In this document: in pieces, positions 8,277 through 17,950 of the stretch
How the letters are laid out: each line of letters opens with the position of its first letter
Numbering within the stretch: position 1 is the stretch's first letter
From: Alphaproteobacteria bacterium
GTDB lineage: Bacteria > Pseudomonadota > Alphaproteobacteria > WRAU01 > Hepatincolaceae
DNA: 64,000 bases
Direction: 5' to 3'
NCBI GenBank assembly: GCA_009780035.1
Contig: WRAU01000005.1
Location: 47,665-111,664 of the forward strand
Program-made: the position numbers and the translations under genes
The notes under the pieces: generated by a model
What the model was told of the DNA's origin: nothing
The model's input: only the letters and a program-made list of their open reading frames with translations
Databases searched by the model: none

Positions 8277-9458
8277 ATGTCTGAAGAGATAAAAGTTAGA
8301 ACAACAACATTAAATTTTGGACCCCAGCATCCATCTTCACATGGGGTGCTAAGAATGGTTTTAGAATTAGACGGCGAGCTTGTAAAAAGAGTTGAGCCTC
8401 ATGTAGGGCAGCTGCATCGCGGCACAGAAAAACTTATAGAGCATAAAACTTATACGCAGAATATTCCTTTTTTTGATAGGCTAGACTATGTTTCGCCAAT
8501 TAACTACGAGCATGCTTGGGTATTGGCTGCTGAAAAATTACTGCAGCTAGAAATTCCAGAGCGGGCAAAATATATTAGAGTTTTGTTTTTAGAATTAAGC
8601 CGAATCTCTAGGCATTTGTTTGGATTAGGAGCTCAGGCTATGGACGCTGGGGCGATGACGCCAATGATATGGGCTTTTGAATCCCGCGAACAAATTATGG
8701 AATTTTTTGAGGCAACCACTGGGGCAAGAATGCACACTAACTACTTCCGCGTGGGCGGGGTAGCTATAGATTTACCTGAGGGATTAACGGCAAAAATTCA
8801 AGAATGGACTTATCAGTTTGAAAAAGATTTTAAAGACGCTATGGATTTAGTGGTTGATAATAGAATCTTTAAACAGCGGTCGGTTAATATCGGCAAGGTA
8901 GATAAAAACCAAGCCTTAGATTTTGGCTTTACCGGTCCTAACCTTAGGGCGGCTGGCGTAGCTTGGGATTTAAGAAAAGCACAGCCTTACGAAATTTACG
9001 ATAAACTAGACTTTGATGTAATAGTTGGCACGCATGGCGATGCTTATGACAGATTCCTAGTTCGCATCGGCGAGGTTTACGAAAGTATAAAACTTATTAG
9101 ACAATGTATTCTGCATATGCCTGCAGGCTTAGTTAAAACAGATAACTATAAATTTACTACGCCTCCGCGCGCTGCTATGAAAGAATCTATGGAATCTTTA
9201 ATTCATCATTTTAAATTTTTCTCTGAAGGATTCTATGTTCCAGAGGGTGAAGTATATGTTCCTGTAGAAACTCCTACGGGAGAATTTGGGGTATATTTAG
9301 TATCAAAAGGAAAAAATAAGCCTTATCGGGCGAAACTGCGCTCAAATGGTTTTGCACATCTGCAGGCAATTAAACAGATTGGCGTTGGCTATCAGCTGGC
9401 AGATTTATCTTCCATTCTAGGCAGTTTGGATGTGGTTTTTGGTGAAATAGATAGATAG
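8277..9458 (+). CDS. nuoD: NADH-quinone oxidoreductase subunit D
   Basis: The 49-kDa-type subunit forms the quinone-binding cavity with NuoB. Visible are LNFGPQHPSSHGVLR at the N terminus (quinone-site His), VEPHVGQLHRGTEKL, LDYVSPINYEHAW, and the C-terminal SILGSLDVVFGEIDR ending in the conserved Asp-Arg. The 393 residues are full length. The 59-base spacer after nuoC holds a small hairpin (AGATGTTTT / AAAAGCATCT near 8219-8241), probably a processing or pausing site inside the operon. Confidence 0.98.
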   Translation: MSEEIKVRTTTLNFGPQHPSSHGVLRMVLELDGELVKRVEPHVGQLHRGTEKLIEHKTYTQNIPFFDRLDYVSPINYEHAWVLAAEKLLQLEIPERAKYIRVLFLELSRISRHLFGLGAQAMDAGAMTPMIWAFESREQIMEFFEATTGARMHTNYFRVGGVAIDLPEGLTAKIQEWTYQFEKDFKDAMDLVVDNRIFKQRSVNIGKVDKNQALDFGFTGPNLRAAGVAWDLRKAQPYEIYDKLDFDVIVGTHGDAYDRFLVRIGEVYESIKLIRQCILHMPAGLVKTDNYKFTTPPRAAMKESMESLIHHFKFFSEGFYVPEGEVYVPVETPTGEFGVYLVSKGKNKPYRAKLRSNGFAHLQAIKQIGVGYQLADLSSILGSLDVVFGEIDR

Positions 9459-9492
9459 CAAATGGGTTGAGTAAAAAATAGGTTAAAGAAAA

Positions 9493-10035
9493 ATGCTAGA
9501 AATATTTAGTTTTAGTGAAGAAAATAAAAAATTAGCACAGGATACCCTTAAAAAATATCCGGAAAGTAAAAGATTTAGTGCAATTATGCCGCTTTTAACT
9601 ATGGCGCAAAATCAAAACGGCGGCTATTTAACTGAAAATGTTATTGCCTATGTTGCAGATTATTTGGGTGTATCGGTTATGTCGGTGGCTGAGGTTGCTA
9701 ATTTTTACTCTATGTATAATTTAAAGCCTGTGGGTAAATATTTAATTCAAACCTGTAATTCGGTGGTGTGCTGTATGAAAGGAAGCGATGAGCTATACGA
9801 GCATGCTAAAGAAATTACCGGAACTAAAAATAAAGATGTTTCAGCTGATGGTTTATTTAGTGTTAAAAAAGTAGAATGTCTTGGAGCTTGCTCTAACGCT
9901 ATTGCTGTGAAAATTAATGATGTTTTTGTGGAAGAAGCAACTAAAGCAAGTTTGGCGGAACGGGTGGCAAATCTTAAGCAAGGCTTGCCGTTAGAGGAAA
10001 AATTTATTGTCCGTAAGTCTTTAATTGAAGAATAG
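9493..10035 (+). CDS. nuoE: NADH-quinone oxidoreductase subunit E
   Basis: The 24-kDa-type subunit binds the [2Fe-2S] cluster N1a in a thioredoxin-like fold next to NuoF. Four ligand cysteines are seen in CNSVVC (C-x4-C, near residue 93) and CLGAC (C-x3-C, near residue 133). The N-terminal helical part has PLLTMAQNQNGGYL and VAEVANFYSMYNLKPVGKY. The 180-residue length is normal and it starts 34 bases after nuoD. Confidence 0.96.
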   Translation: MLEIFSFSEENKKLAQDTLKKYPESKRFSAIMPLLTMAQNQNGGYLTENVIAYVADYLGVSVMSVAEVANFYSMYNLKPVGKYLIQTCNSVVCCMKGSDELYEHAKEITGTKNKDVSADGLFSVKKVECLGACSNAIAVKINDVFVEEATKASLAERVANLKQGLPLEEKFIVRKSLIEE

Positions 10036-10064
10036 AATACGGATTGCAATAATAGAGGTTATTA

Positions 10065-11318
10065 ATGTTAGAAAAAAACGATAGAGTTTTTAATAATTTA
10101 TACGGAACAAAAGGAGTTAGCTTTGATGTGGCTAAATCTCTTGGCGATTTTAGTAATTTGAAAGAAATTCTAGGCAAAGGTGCTGATTATATTATTAATG
10201 AAATAAAAAACTCGCAGCTTAAAGGACGCGGCGGCGCAGGGTTTCCTACTGGCATGAAATGGTCTTTTATTAATAAAAAAGATCCTCGTCCAAAATATTT
10301 AGTAATTAATGGCGATGAAGGCGAACCAGGAACTTGTAAAGACAGAGAAATTATCCGCCACGAGCCTTATAAAATTGTAGAAGGCGCAATTATTTCCTCT
10401 TATGCTATTGAGGCTAAGGCTTGTTATATTTACATTCGCGGCGAATTTATTCAAGAAACCAGAGCTTTGCAAAAAGCTATTGACGACGCTTATGCCAATG
10501 GTTTGTTAGGTAAAAATTGCTTAGGAATGTATGATTTAGATATTTACATTCACTTCGGTGCAGGTGCGTATATTTGCGGCGAAGAAACCGCTCTTTTAGA
10601 AAGCCTTGAGGGCAGAAAAGGTTTTCCGAGAATAAAGCCTCCTTTTCCAGCTGTCAGCGGACTTTATGCTAATCCTACAGTAATTAACAATATTGAAACC
10701 ATTGCTGTTGTGCCGACTATTTTAAGAAGAGGGGCGGATTGGTATAAATCTATGGGCGTAGCAGAGGCAGCCGGCACAAAACTATTTTGCATTTCGGGAT
10801 TTGTGAATAATCCTTGTGTGGTTGAAGAAAAATTAGGAATCGGTTTTAAAGAATTAATAGATACACACTGCGGTGGTGTAATTGGTGGTTGGGATAACTT
10901 TTTAGCAGTTATTCCTGGCGGATCTTCCACCCCAATTATTCCAGCTGCTTTGTGCGAAAGACTGACTATGGATTTTGAGGGTATGAAAGCCGTAGGCAGC
11001 AGTTTAGGAACAGGGGCGGTAATAGTTTTTAATAAATCTGTAGAAATTTTACGGGCTATGAAAAATATTGTTGCTTTTTATAATCATGAAAGCTGCGGAC
11101 AGTGCACGCCATGCCGTGAAGGTTCAGCGGCAGCGGTTAAAATTATGAATTCCATTATAAATAAAGAAGCGCAGCCAAAAGATGTAGATTTGCTAGAGCG
11201 CATTATGGACGATACTTTCGGCACAACCATCTGCGCACTGAATGATGCAACTGTATTTGCTGTGAAAGGCTTTTTAAAGCATTATAAAGAAGATATAAAA
11301 CAAAGTTTACAAATATAA
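10065..11318 (+). CDS. nuoF: NADH-quinone oxidoreductase subunit F
   Basis: The 51-kDa-type subunit oxidises NADH, binding NADH, FMN and the [4Fe-4S] cluster N3. Seen are the glycine-rich nucleotide site LKGRGGAGFPTGMKW (near residue 55), NGDEGEPGTCKDREI, the FMN region GAGAYICGEETALLESLEG, and the cluster motif ESCGQCTPCREG with the last ligand in TTICALND. Full length at 417 residues. It forms the NADH module with the flanking nuoE and nuoG. Confidence 0.98.
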   Translation: MLEKNDRVFNNLYGTKGVSFDVAKSLGDFSNLKEILGKGADYIINEIKNSQLKGRGGAGFPTGMKWSFINKKDPRPKYLVINGDEGEPGTCKDREIIRHEPYKIVEGAIISSYAIEAKACYIYIRGEFIQETRALQKAIDDAYANGLLGKNCLGMYDLDIYIHFGAGAYICGEETALLESLEGRKGFPRIKPPFPAVSGLYANPTVINNIETIAVVPTILRRGADWYKSMGVAEAAGTKLFCISGFVNNPCVVEEKLGIGFKELIDTHCGGVIGGWDNFLAVIPGGSSTPIIPAALCERLTMDFEGMKAVGSSLGTGAVIVFNKSVEILRAMKNIVAFYNHESCGQCTPCREGSAAAVKIMNSIINKEAQPKDVDLLERIMDDTFGTTICALNDATVFAVKGFLKHYKEDIKQSLQI

Positions 11319-11329
11319 GAGGATATTCT

Positions 11330-13360
11330 ATGCCTAAAATTGTTATTAATGGCGAAGAAAATGAAGTAAAAGATGGATTAACTATAATCCAAGCATGCGA
11401 CGAGTTAGGAATCCAAATACCAAGATTCTGCTATCACGATAAGCTCCCATCGGTTGGCAGCTGCAGAATGTGTATGGTAGAAATTTCTGGTTCAAGAAAA
11501 CTTGTGCCGTCTTGCGCTACTACAGTTGCTGAAGGTATGGAAATTCAAACTGAAACTGAAGCAATTCATAAAGCTAGAAAAATGGTTTTAGAAATGCTGC
11601 TGGTAAATCATCCGCTTGACTGCCCTATTTGTGATAAAGGCGGCGAATGCGATTTGCAAGATCAAACCTATCGCTATGGATTAGATAACAGTGCCATTAA
11701 TGTGGTTAAACGGGCGGTTGAACAAAAAGATTTTGGTCCGCTGATAGACCCTTATATGACCCGTTGCATTCATTGCACTAGATGTATCCGTTTTGCTACA
11801 GAAATTGCCGGCGTGCAAGAGCTGGGAGCATTGGGCAGGGGTGATCATACTGAGATCAGCATGTATATATCTAAAGCCCTTTCTAGTGAGCTTTCTGGGA
11901 ATTTGGCTGAAGTTTGTCCGGTTGGTGCATTAACTAACTCGCAATATGCCTTTAAAGCGCGTCCGTGGGAATTAATCTCTACTGAAACCATTGATGTTAT
12001 GGATGCTATTGGATCTAATATTAAGGTAGATGCAAGCACGCTTGCAGTGCTTCGGATTATGCCAAAAATTAATGACGAAATTAATGAAAGCTGGATAGGC
12101 GATAAATCAAGATATATTGTTGATGCCTTAAGAATTCAAAGGCTAGATCAGCCTATGGTTAGAATTAATTCCCGCCTTAGCAAGTCTTCATGGCATGAGG
12201 CTTTTAAAGTTATTGCCGATAAGTTGAAATCACTGAACGGCAGTCAGGTGGCTGCGCTTATGGGTGATTTTGTAGATGTGGAAACTGCCTTTATTACGAA
12301 AAAATTATTTAATGCGCTTAAGTGCGATAACCTTGATTGCAGGGGTGGCATAAACTTTGATGCTAATGATAGGGGTTCGTATTTATTTAATACAACTATA
12401 ACGGGAATTGAAGAAGCTGACAGCTGTTTAATTGTTGGTTCTAATCCTAGATTTGAAGCTCCCGTATTAAATGCCCGTCTTCGCAAAAGATATTTAAAGG
12501 GCGGTTTTGAAATTGCGGTTATTGGCGATAAATACGATGGCAATTATAAGTATGATTATTTAGGAAACAATATTGCAATTTTAAATGATATTCTTGATGG
12601 CAAGCATGAGTGGGTTAAGAAGTTAAAATCTTCTAAAAAGCCTATGATTATTCTTGGTCAGGGTGCATTCTATGGCAATGATGCTGCTGAGGTTATATCG
12701 CTGGCGAAGGCTGTGGCGGTTAAATATAACATGATTCAAAAAGACTGGAACGGCTATAATGTTCTAAATACTTCAACAGGCATGCTAAGTGCATTGGAAG
12801 CAGGATTTGTATCGCAAGATAAAAAAGTTGATACTAACAGCATTATAGAGGCAATGAAAGCTAGAAATATTAAATTCTTGTGGCTTAATAATGTGGATAA
12901 TATAAATTTTGACAGCATTCCGCAGGATGTTTTTGTAGTTTATCAGGGACATCATGGTGATAAGGGGGCGGCAAGAGCTGATGTAGTTTTATCGTCTAAC
13001 TTATGGCTAGAACAAAACGGCACTTATGTAAATATAGAAGGCAGATTCCAAAGAGCCTATAAGGCGGTTCCAAGTGTAGGTGAATCTAAAGAAAGCTGGA
13101 AAATTATTAGAAAATTAGCTGAATATATAAATGTTGATTTACATGTAGAAACATTTGAAGATCTGCGGAATCAAATAGCTGCCGCCAACCCTAATTTTAA
13201 TGCCGAATTTAGTGCGGCTAGCTTTAATAATAACAGTGCTGCTGTTCCTAGTTTGGCGGGCGAGATCAAATCTGTAATAGAAAATTATTACAGGACTGAT
13301 ATTATCAGTAAAAATTCTGTTAAAATGGCAGAATGCACGAAATTATTTATGAAAAAATAA
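11330..13360 (+). CDS. nuoG: NADH-quinone oxidoreductase subunit G
   Basis: The 75-kDa-type subunit carries several iron-sulfur clusters of the electron wire. The N terminus is a [2Fe-2S] ferredoxin domain (RFCYHDKLPSVGSCRMC ... VPSCAT), followed by the His-containing cluster region LLVNHPLDCPICDKGGECDL and the [4Fe-4S] motif CIHCTRCIRF ... EVCPVGAL. The C-terminal two thirds is a molybdopterin-oxidoreductase-like domain without cofactor, typical for this subunit. The 676 residues are normal for alphaproteobacteria. Confidence 0.97.
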   Translation: MPKIVINGEENEVKDGLTIIQACDELGIQIPRFCYHDKLPSVGSCRMCMVEISGSRKLVPSCATTVAEGMEIQTETEAIHKARKMVLEMLLVNHPLDCPICDKGGECDLQDQTYRYGLDNSAINVVKRAVEQKDFGPLIDPYMTRCIHCTRCIRFATEIAGVQELGALGRGDHTEISMYISKALSSELSGNLAEVCPVGALTNSQYAFKARPWELISTETIDVMDAIGSNIKVDASTLAVLRIMPKINDEINESWIGDKSRYIVDALRIQRLDQPMVRINSRLSKSSWHEAFKVIADKLKSLNGSQVAALMGDFVDVETAFITKKLFNALKCDNLDCRGGINFDANDRGSYLFNTTITGIEEADSCLIVGSNPRFEAPVLNARLRKRYLKGGFEIAVIGDKYDGNYKYDYLGNNIAILNDILDGKHEWVKKLKSSKKPMIILGQGAFYGNDAAEVISLAKAVAVKYNMIQKDWNGYNVLNTSTGMLSALEAGFVSQDKKVDTNSIIEAMKARNIKFLWLNNVDNINFDSIPQDVFVVYQGHHGDKGAARADVVLSSNLWLEQNGTYVNIEGRFQRAYKAVPSVGESKESWKIIRKLAEYINVDLHVETFEDLRNQIAAANPNFNAEFSAASFNNNSAAVPSLAGEIKSVIENYYRTDIISKNSVKMAECTKLFMKK

Positions 13361-13390
13361 CACGGAATAAATTAATAAAGAGAAAACAAT

Positions 13391-14458
13391 ATGCTGCTAT
13401 ATCTTTCTAATATGATACAAGAATTCATCGCCTGGCTTTTTTCTCTTGCAGGATTGCCGGAAGCAGGCGTGCCTTATGTAAGTGTATTTATAAAAGCAAT
13501 TATAATTATTGTGGTAATTATGATGTGCGTGGCTTATTTAACTTGGCTGGAAAGAAAAATCCACGGTCTTGTGGCTCGGCGTAAAGGTCCTAATGTGGTT
13601 GGTCCTATAGGTTTATTGCAGCCGATATTTGATGGGGTTAAGCTGCTGCTTAAGGAAATGATTTTTCCAGCAAATGCTAATAAATTTATTTTTGTGCTGG
13701 CTCCGGTAATTACTTTTTTAGTAGCATTGCTTGGCTGGGTTATAATTCCTGTGGAAAAAGGAGTTGTTTTTGCCGACCTTAATGTTGGGGTGCTGTATTT
13801 GCTGGCAGTGTCTTCTTTAGCAGTTTACGGAATAATTATGGCAGGCTGGGCTAGTAATTCGCAGTATTCTTTTTTAGGAGCCATCCGTTCTTCTTCGCAA
13901 ATGATTTCTTATGAAATTGCTATGGGTGTGGTAATTGTTTGCGTAGTGCTTTTAACCGGCAGTCTTAATATGACTAAAATTGTTTTGGCGCAGCAGGATT
14001 TATGGTTTTTTATTAAATTATTTCCAATAGCAATTTTATTTTTTATTATTATTGTAGCGGAAACTAACCGCCATCCATTTGATTTACCGGAAGCAGAGGC
14101 TGATATTGTAGCAGGGTATCATACAGAATATTCCGGCTTTATTTTTGCCTTATTCTTTTTGGCGGAATATGCCAACATGATTTTAATGTCTTCGTTTTTT
14201 ACCATTTTATTCTTAGGAGGCTGGCTTCCGTTATTTGATATTGCGCCTTTAAATTTAATCCCAAGTTTCTTTTGGTTTGTATTAAAAGTAATTGTTTGTT
14301 TATGGTTAATGATTCAGCTGCGGAGCATTCTGCCAAGATACAGATATGATCAGCTTATGAGATTAGGCTGGAAGGTATTTATTCCTTTAAGTTTGCTGTT
14401 TTTTGTATTTTTAGCAGTTCTTTTAAGAGCAATTAACTATATTCCAGCGGTTTATTAG
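13391..14458 (+). CDS. nuoH: NADH-quinone oxidoreductase subunit H
   Basis: This multi-pass membrane subunit completes the quinone chamber at the base of the membrane arm. Key blocks are WLERKIHGLVARRKGPNVVG, LLQPIFDGVKLLLKE, the acidic loop ETNRHPFDLPEAEADIVAGY and HTEYSGFIFALFFLAEYAN. The 355-residue protein has about eight transmembrane segments. It follows nuoG after 30 bases. Confidence 0.97.
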   Translation: MLLYLSNMIQEFIAWLFSLAGLPEAGVPYVSVFIKAIIIIVVIMMCVAYLTWLERKIHGLVARRKGPNVVGPIGLLQPIFDGVKLLLKEMIFPANANKFIFVLAPVITFLVALLGWVIIPVEKGVVFADLNVGVLYLLAVSSLAVYGIIMAGWASNSQYSFLGAIRSSSQMISYEIAMGVVIVCVVLLTGSLNMTKIVLAQQDLWFFIKLFPIAILFFIIIVAETNRHPFDLPEAEADIVAGYHTEYSGFIFALFFLAEYANMILMSSFFTILFLGGWLPLFDIAPLNLIPSFFWFVLKVIVCLWLMIQLRSILPRYRYDQLMRLGWKVFIPLSLLFFVFLAVLLRAINYIPAVY

Positions 14459-14467
14459 GAGAAGAAA

Positions 14468-14974
14468 ATGGAAAACAATAGAATGCAAAGAATAGTAGAT
14501 TTTTTAAAATCTCTCCTTTTAATAGATATTTTTAAAGGGATTATACTTACCTCTAAGTATATGCTTTTTAAAAAGTCGGTAACTATTAATTATCCGTATG
14601 AGAAATCTATGGTAAGCTATAGATTTAAAGGCGAACATGCGCTAAGACGCTATGAAAACGGCGAAGAAAGATGTATTGCTTGTAAATTATGCGAGGCAAT
14701 TTGTCCAGCACAGGCAATAACTATTATGGCTGAAAAAAGATTTGACGGCAGCCGCAGAACTATTTCATACGATATTGATATGTCAAAATGTATTTATTGC
14801 GGTTTATGTGAAGAGGCTTGTCCGGTAGATGCCATTGTTGAAACTCCGAATGTAGAATTTTCTACAGAAACCAGAGAAGAATTATATTACACCAAAGAGA
14901 AACTTTTATCTAATGGTGAGCGATGGGAAAACTACTTAAAACAAAAAATGCAAGAATTGGCAGTTTATAAGTAG
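14468..14974 (+). CDS. nuoI: NADH-quinone oxidoreductase subunit I
   Basis: The 23-kDa-type subunit carries two [4Fe-4S] clusters (N6a and N6b) that hand electrons to NuoB. Both ferredoxin motifs are intact: [16 protein letters not shown] and [18 protein letters not shown]. The N-terminal amphipathic helix and the C-terminal [15 protein letters not shown] are typical. Full length at 168 residues. Confidence 0.97.
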   Translation: MENNRMQRIVDFLKSLLLIDIFKGIILTSKYMLFKKSVTINYPYEKSMVSYRFKGEHALRRYENGEERCIACKLCEAICPAQAITIMAEKRFDGSRRTISYDIDMSKCIYCGLCEEACPVDAIVETPNVEFSTETREELYYTKEKLLSNGERWENYLKQKMQELAVYK

Positions 14975-15029
14975 GATAGATAATGCTAATAGGTAATGGA
15001 AGAACAATAATAGTGAAAGTGGAAAGGTA

Positions 15030-15638
15030 ATGTTAGAAGCGATAATTTTTTATTTATTTGGCACGGTATTAGTGCTGGCTGCAATGGGAGTAGTTTTAGC
15101 AAAAAATCCTGTATATTCTGTGTTGCTGCTGATTTTTGCTTTCTTTAATGCGGCAGCTATTTTCGTATTGTTAAAAGCAGAATTTTTAGCAATGGTTTTA
15201 ATAATTGTTTATGTTGGAGCAGTGGCTGTTCTATTCTTGTTTGTGGTAATGTTAATTAATCTGCGGACAGCTGAAAAAAGAAAACTTTTTACAAAATATA
15301 CTATCTTTGCACTTATTTTATTAGTTATTTTAGGCATAGAGTTATGTATTTTTATGTTTAAAGGCATTTCAGATATTAAACCGGTTATTTTAGATAGCAA
15401 TTTTGCACAGTTGGGCGACGCCGTATCATACTTCGGGCAGTTAATTTTTAATAAATATTATTATTTATTTTTAGTCGGCGGACTAATTTTAACAGTGGCA
15501 ATGATTGGAGCGGTAATTATTGTAGATAAAGAAGAAACATCAAATAACCAACGGCAGGATGTATTTTTACAAAATATTCGTAGTAAGGAAAACTCTGTAA
15601 AAGCAGTTAAGGTAGAAATTGAAAAGGGTATAAAATAA
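15030..15638 (+). CDS. nuoJ: NADH-quinone oxidoreductase subunit J
   Basis: A hydrophobic complex I membrane-arm subunit with five predicted transmembrane segments. The conserved NPVYSVLLLIFAFFNAA and FLAMVLIIVYVGAVAVLFLFVVM, with the pi-bulge Gly-Ala of helix 3, are present. The last about 45 residues are hydrophilic. Its stop overlaps the nuoK start (TAATG). Confidence 0.95.
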   Translation: MLEAIIFYLFGTVLVLAAMGVVLAKNPVYSVLLLIFAFFNAAAIFVLLKAEFLAMVLIIVYVGAVAVLFLFVVMLINLRTAEKRKLFTKYTIFALILLVILGIELCIFMFKGISDIKPVILDSNFAQLGDAVSYFGQLIFNKYYYLFLVGGLILTVAMIGAVIIVDKEETSNNQRQDVFLQNIRSKENSVKAVKVEIEKGIK

Positions 15639-15946
15639 TGGAAATTACAATATTTCATTACTTAATGTTAAGCGGTTTAGTATTTTTAATTGGGGTTTTT
15701 GGAATATTCCTTAATAGAAAAAGTATTATTTCTTTAATTATGTCTGTAGAAGTTATTTTTTTGGCAATTAATATTAATTTTATAATTTTTGCGAGCTATT
15801 GGAATGATTTTAAGGGTCATGTGCTAGTGCTGTTTATTTTAACAGTCTCTGCGGCTGAAATAGCCATTGCCCTAGTAGCCTTAGTGATATATTTTAATAA
15901 CAGGCATACTACGATTGTTGATGACTTAAGCAATCTAAGAGGATAG
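15638..15946 (+). CDS. nuoK: NADH-quinone oxidoreductase subunit K
   Basis: A small three-helix membrane subunit, related to MnhC/MrpC antiporter subunits. The two membrane glutamates required for coupling can be seen in IMSVEVIFLAININF and SAAEIAIALVALVIYF. At 102 residues it has the standard length. It overlaps nuoJ, implying coupled translation. Confidence 0.96.
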   Translation: MEITIFHYLMLSGLVFLIGVFGIFLNRKSIISLIMSVEVIFLAININFIIFASYWNDFKGHVLVLFILTVSAAEIAIALVALVIYFNNRHTTIVDDLSNLRG

Positions 15947-15997
15947 AGGTATATAAATACTACAATGATGAATAAAATTTAAGAGGATAGACTTAAT

Positions 15998-17950
15998 ATG
16001 ATTTGGTATATAATATTATTGCCGTTTTTAGGTTTTATAGCGGCAGGCATAATTTCTATTTTTAATGCTAAAAAAGAAAATAATAACTCTCTTAATTTTC
16101 TTGCTTGGTTATTAACTACCTTTGCAACAGGATTATCCGCTGTTTTTTCATTATGGTTTTTTATGAATATGACAAAAATGAGCGAAACAACGATTGTTTA
16201 TGAATTGCAGGATTGGTTTATTTCTGGCAATTTGATTGTTAATTTTGCTTTTACCTTTGATAAGTTAGTAGCGATTATGGTTTTTGTGGTAGCCTTTATT
16301 TCGTTTATGGTGCACTTTTATTCTTATTTTTATATCTCTAAGGAAGACAACCTCGCAAGATTCCAATCTTATCTTAGCTTATTTACTTTCTCTATGATTT
16401 TTCTTGTAACATCAAGCAATTTAATCCAAATGTTTATCGGCTGGGAGCTAATAAGTTTTTGTTCTTATTTGTTAATAGCTTTTTGGTATAAAGAAGAAGC
16501 TCCAAAAAAAGCCTCAGCTAAAGCCTTTTTGGTGAATAGATTTGCAGACATTGGCTATTTGTTAGGAACTTTTGCCCTATTTGCTTTAATTAGAAGCGTA
16601 AATTTTGCAGATATTCAGTCAGCAGCTATCAGCAATGTTGCTTGGATACATTTTAGTATTTTTGGCGTAGATATTAACTATATAGATTTTATTGCGGTTT
16701 GCTTCTTGCTGGCGGCTTTTGCGAAATCTTCGCAAATAATTTTACATATCTGGCTGCCCGATGCTATGGAAGCACCAACGCCGGTTTCGGCACTTCTTCA
16801 TGCGGCAACTATGGTGACTGCAGGGGTTTTCTTAATAATTAAATTAGCGCCTATTTATGAAGTTTCAATTCTTGCAAGAAATATCATATTAATTTTTGCA
16901 GGGCTTACTGCTCTTTACGGTGCGGTTGTTGCCTGCATGCAAAAAGATATTAAACGCATTATTGCATATTCTACCATGTCGCAGCTTGGCTATATGTTTT
17001 TAGCTATCGGGGTGGGGGCATTTTCGGCAGCATTTTTCCATCTTTTTACGCATGCATTTTTTAAAGCCTTATTGTTTTTAGCTGCAGGCAGTGTAATTCA
17101 TGGCATGAGCGGTGAACAGAATATCAGCAAAATGGGTAATTTATGGCGCAAAATGCCGATAACTTATGTTTGCATGATTGTTGGATTTTTAGCCTTGATA
17201 GGAATTCCTGGTTTTGCTGGGTTTTATTCTAAAGAAGCGATTATTAACTTCATTTATGATAATGATGTGCAGTCTAATTATGTGATATTCGCTTATTATA
17301 GTGCAATTATTGCGGTATTTTTTACTTCGTTCTATTCTTTAAGATTAATTATCAATGTTTTTCATTTAAAAGAAAATTACAACAAAGAACATATTCATGT
17401 GCATGAAAGCCCGATAGGAATATTGTTTGTTCTTGTGGTGCTGGCTATCTTATCGGTATTAACCGGCAGTTTCTTATATGATAGTTTTGTAGGCGAAACC
17501 TCGCAATTTATATGGTCGGGTTTATACTTTACTGTAAAAACTATGCCTAAGGATAATTTAGAGCATAGCATAGAATATTTAACTTTGGGCTTAGCTTTTG
17601 TAGCTTTCTTGCTTGTGTATGTAATTTATATCAGAGAGCGCGGACTTTCTGCCTCTATGAAAAAAACTTTCCCAAGCGTTTATAATCTTGTGCTGAATAA
17701 ATTTTATTTTGATGAGATTTATGAATACTTTATAGTAAATCCTTCATTAAAACTCTCAAGAAAACTTGGCAGATTTGATGATGATTCTTACGATAAATAC
17801 GGAGTGAACTTATTTGCAAGTTTTGTGTATAGAGTATCAAGAACATTTTCATTTTTACAAACAGGGTTTATTAATTTTTACGCTGTAATAATGGTGCTGG
17901 GGGTATTTTTGATTTTAACATATTGTTTTTTTATATTGGGGATTAAATAA
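15998..17950 (+). CDS. nuoL: NADH-quinone oxidoreductase subunit L
   Basis: The largest proton-pumping antiporter-like subunit, at the far end of the membrane arm. Present are the TM5 glutamate in FIGWELISFCSYLLI, the lysine-bearing HIWLPDAMEAPTPVSALLHAATMVTAGVF, and KDIKRIIAYSTMSQLGYMF. The C-terminal part contains the long lateral helix that runs along NuoM and NuoN. Full length at 650 residues; its stop overlaps nuoM by one base. Confidence 0.97.
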   Translation: MIWYIILLPFLGFIAAGIISIFNAKKENNNSLNFLAWLLTTFATGLSAVFSLWFFMNMTKMSETTIVYELQDWFISGNLIVNFAFTFDKLVAIMVFVVAFISFMVHFYSYFYISKEDNLARFQSYLSLFTFSMIFLVTSSNLIQMFIGWELISFCSYLLIAFWYKEEAPKKASAKAFLVNRFADIGYLLGTFALFALIRSVNFADIQSAAISNVAWIHFSIFGVDINYIDFIAVCFLLAAFAKSSQIILHIWLPDAMEAPTPVSALLHAATMVTAGVFLIIKLAPIYEVSILARNIILIFAGLTALYGAVVACMQKDIKRIIAYSTMSQLGYMFLAIGVGAFSAAFFHLFTHAFFKALLFLAAGSVIHGMSGEQNISKMGNLWRKMPITYVCMIVGFLALIGIPGFAGFYSKEAIINFIYDNDVQSNYVIFAYYSAIIAVFFTSFYSLRLIINVFHLKENYNKEHIHVHESPIGILFVLVVLAILSVLTGSFLYDSFVGETSQFIWSGLYFTVKTMPKDNLEHSIEYLTLGLAFVAFLLVYVIYIRERGLSASMKKTFPSVYNLVLNKFYFDEIYEYFIVNPSLKLSRKLGRFDDDSYDKYGVNLFASFVYRVSRTFSFLQTGFINFYAVIMVLGVFLILTYCFFILGIK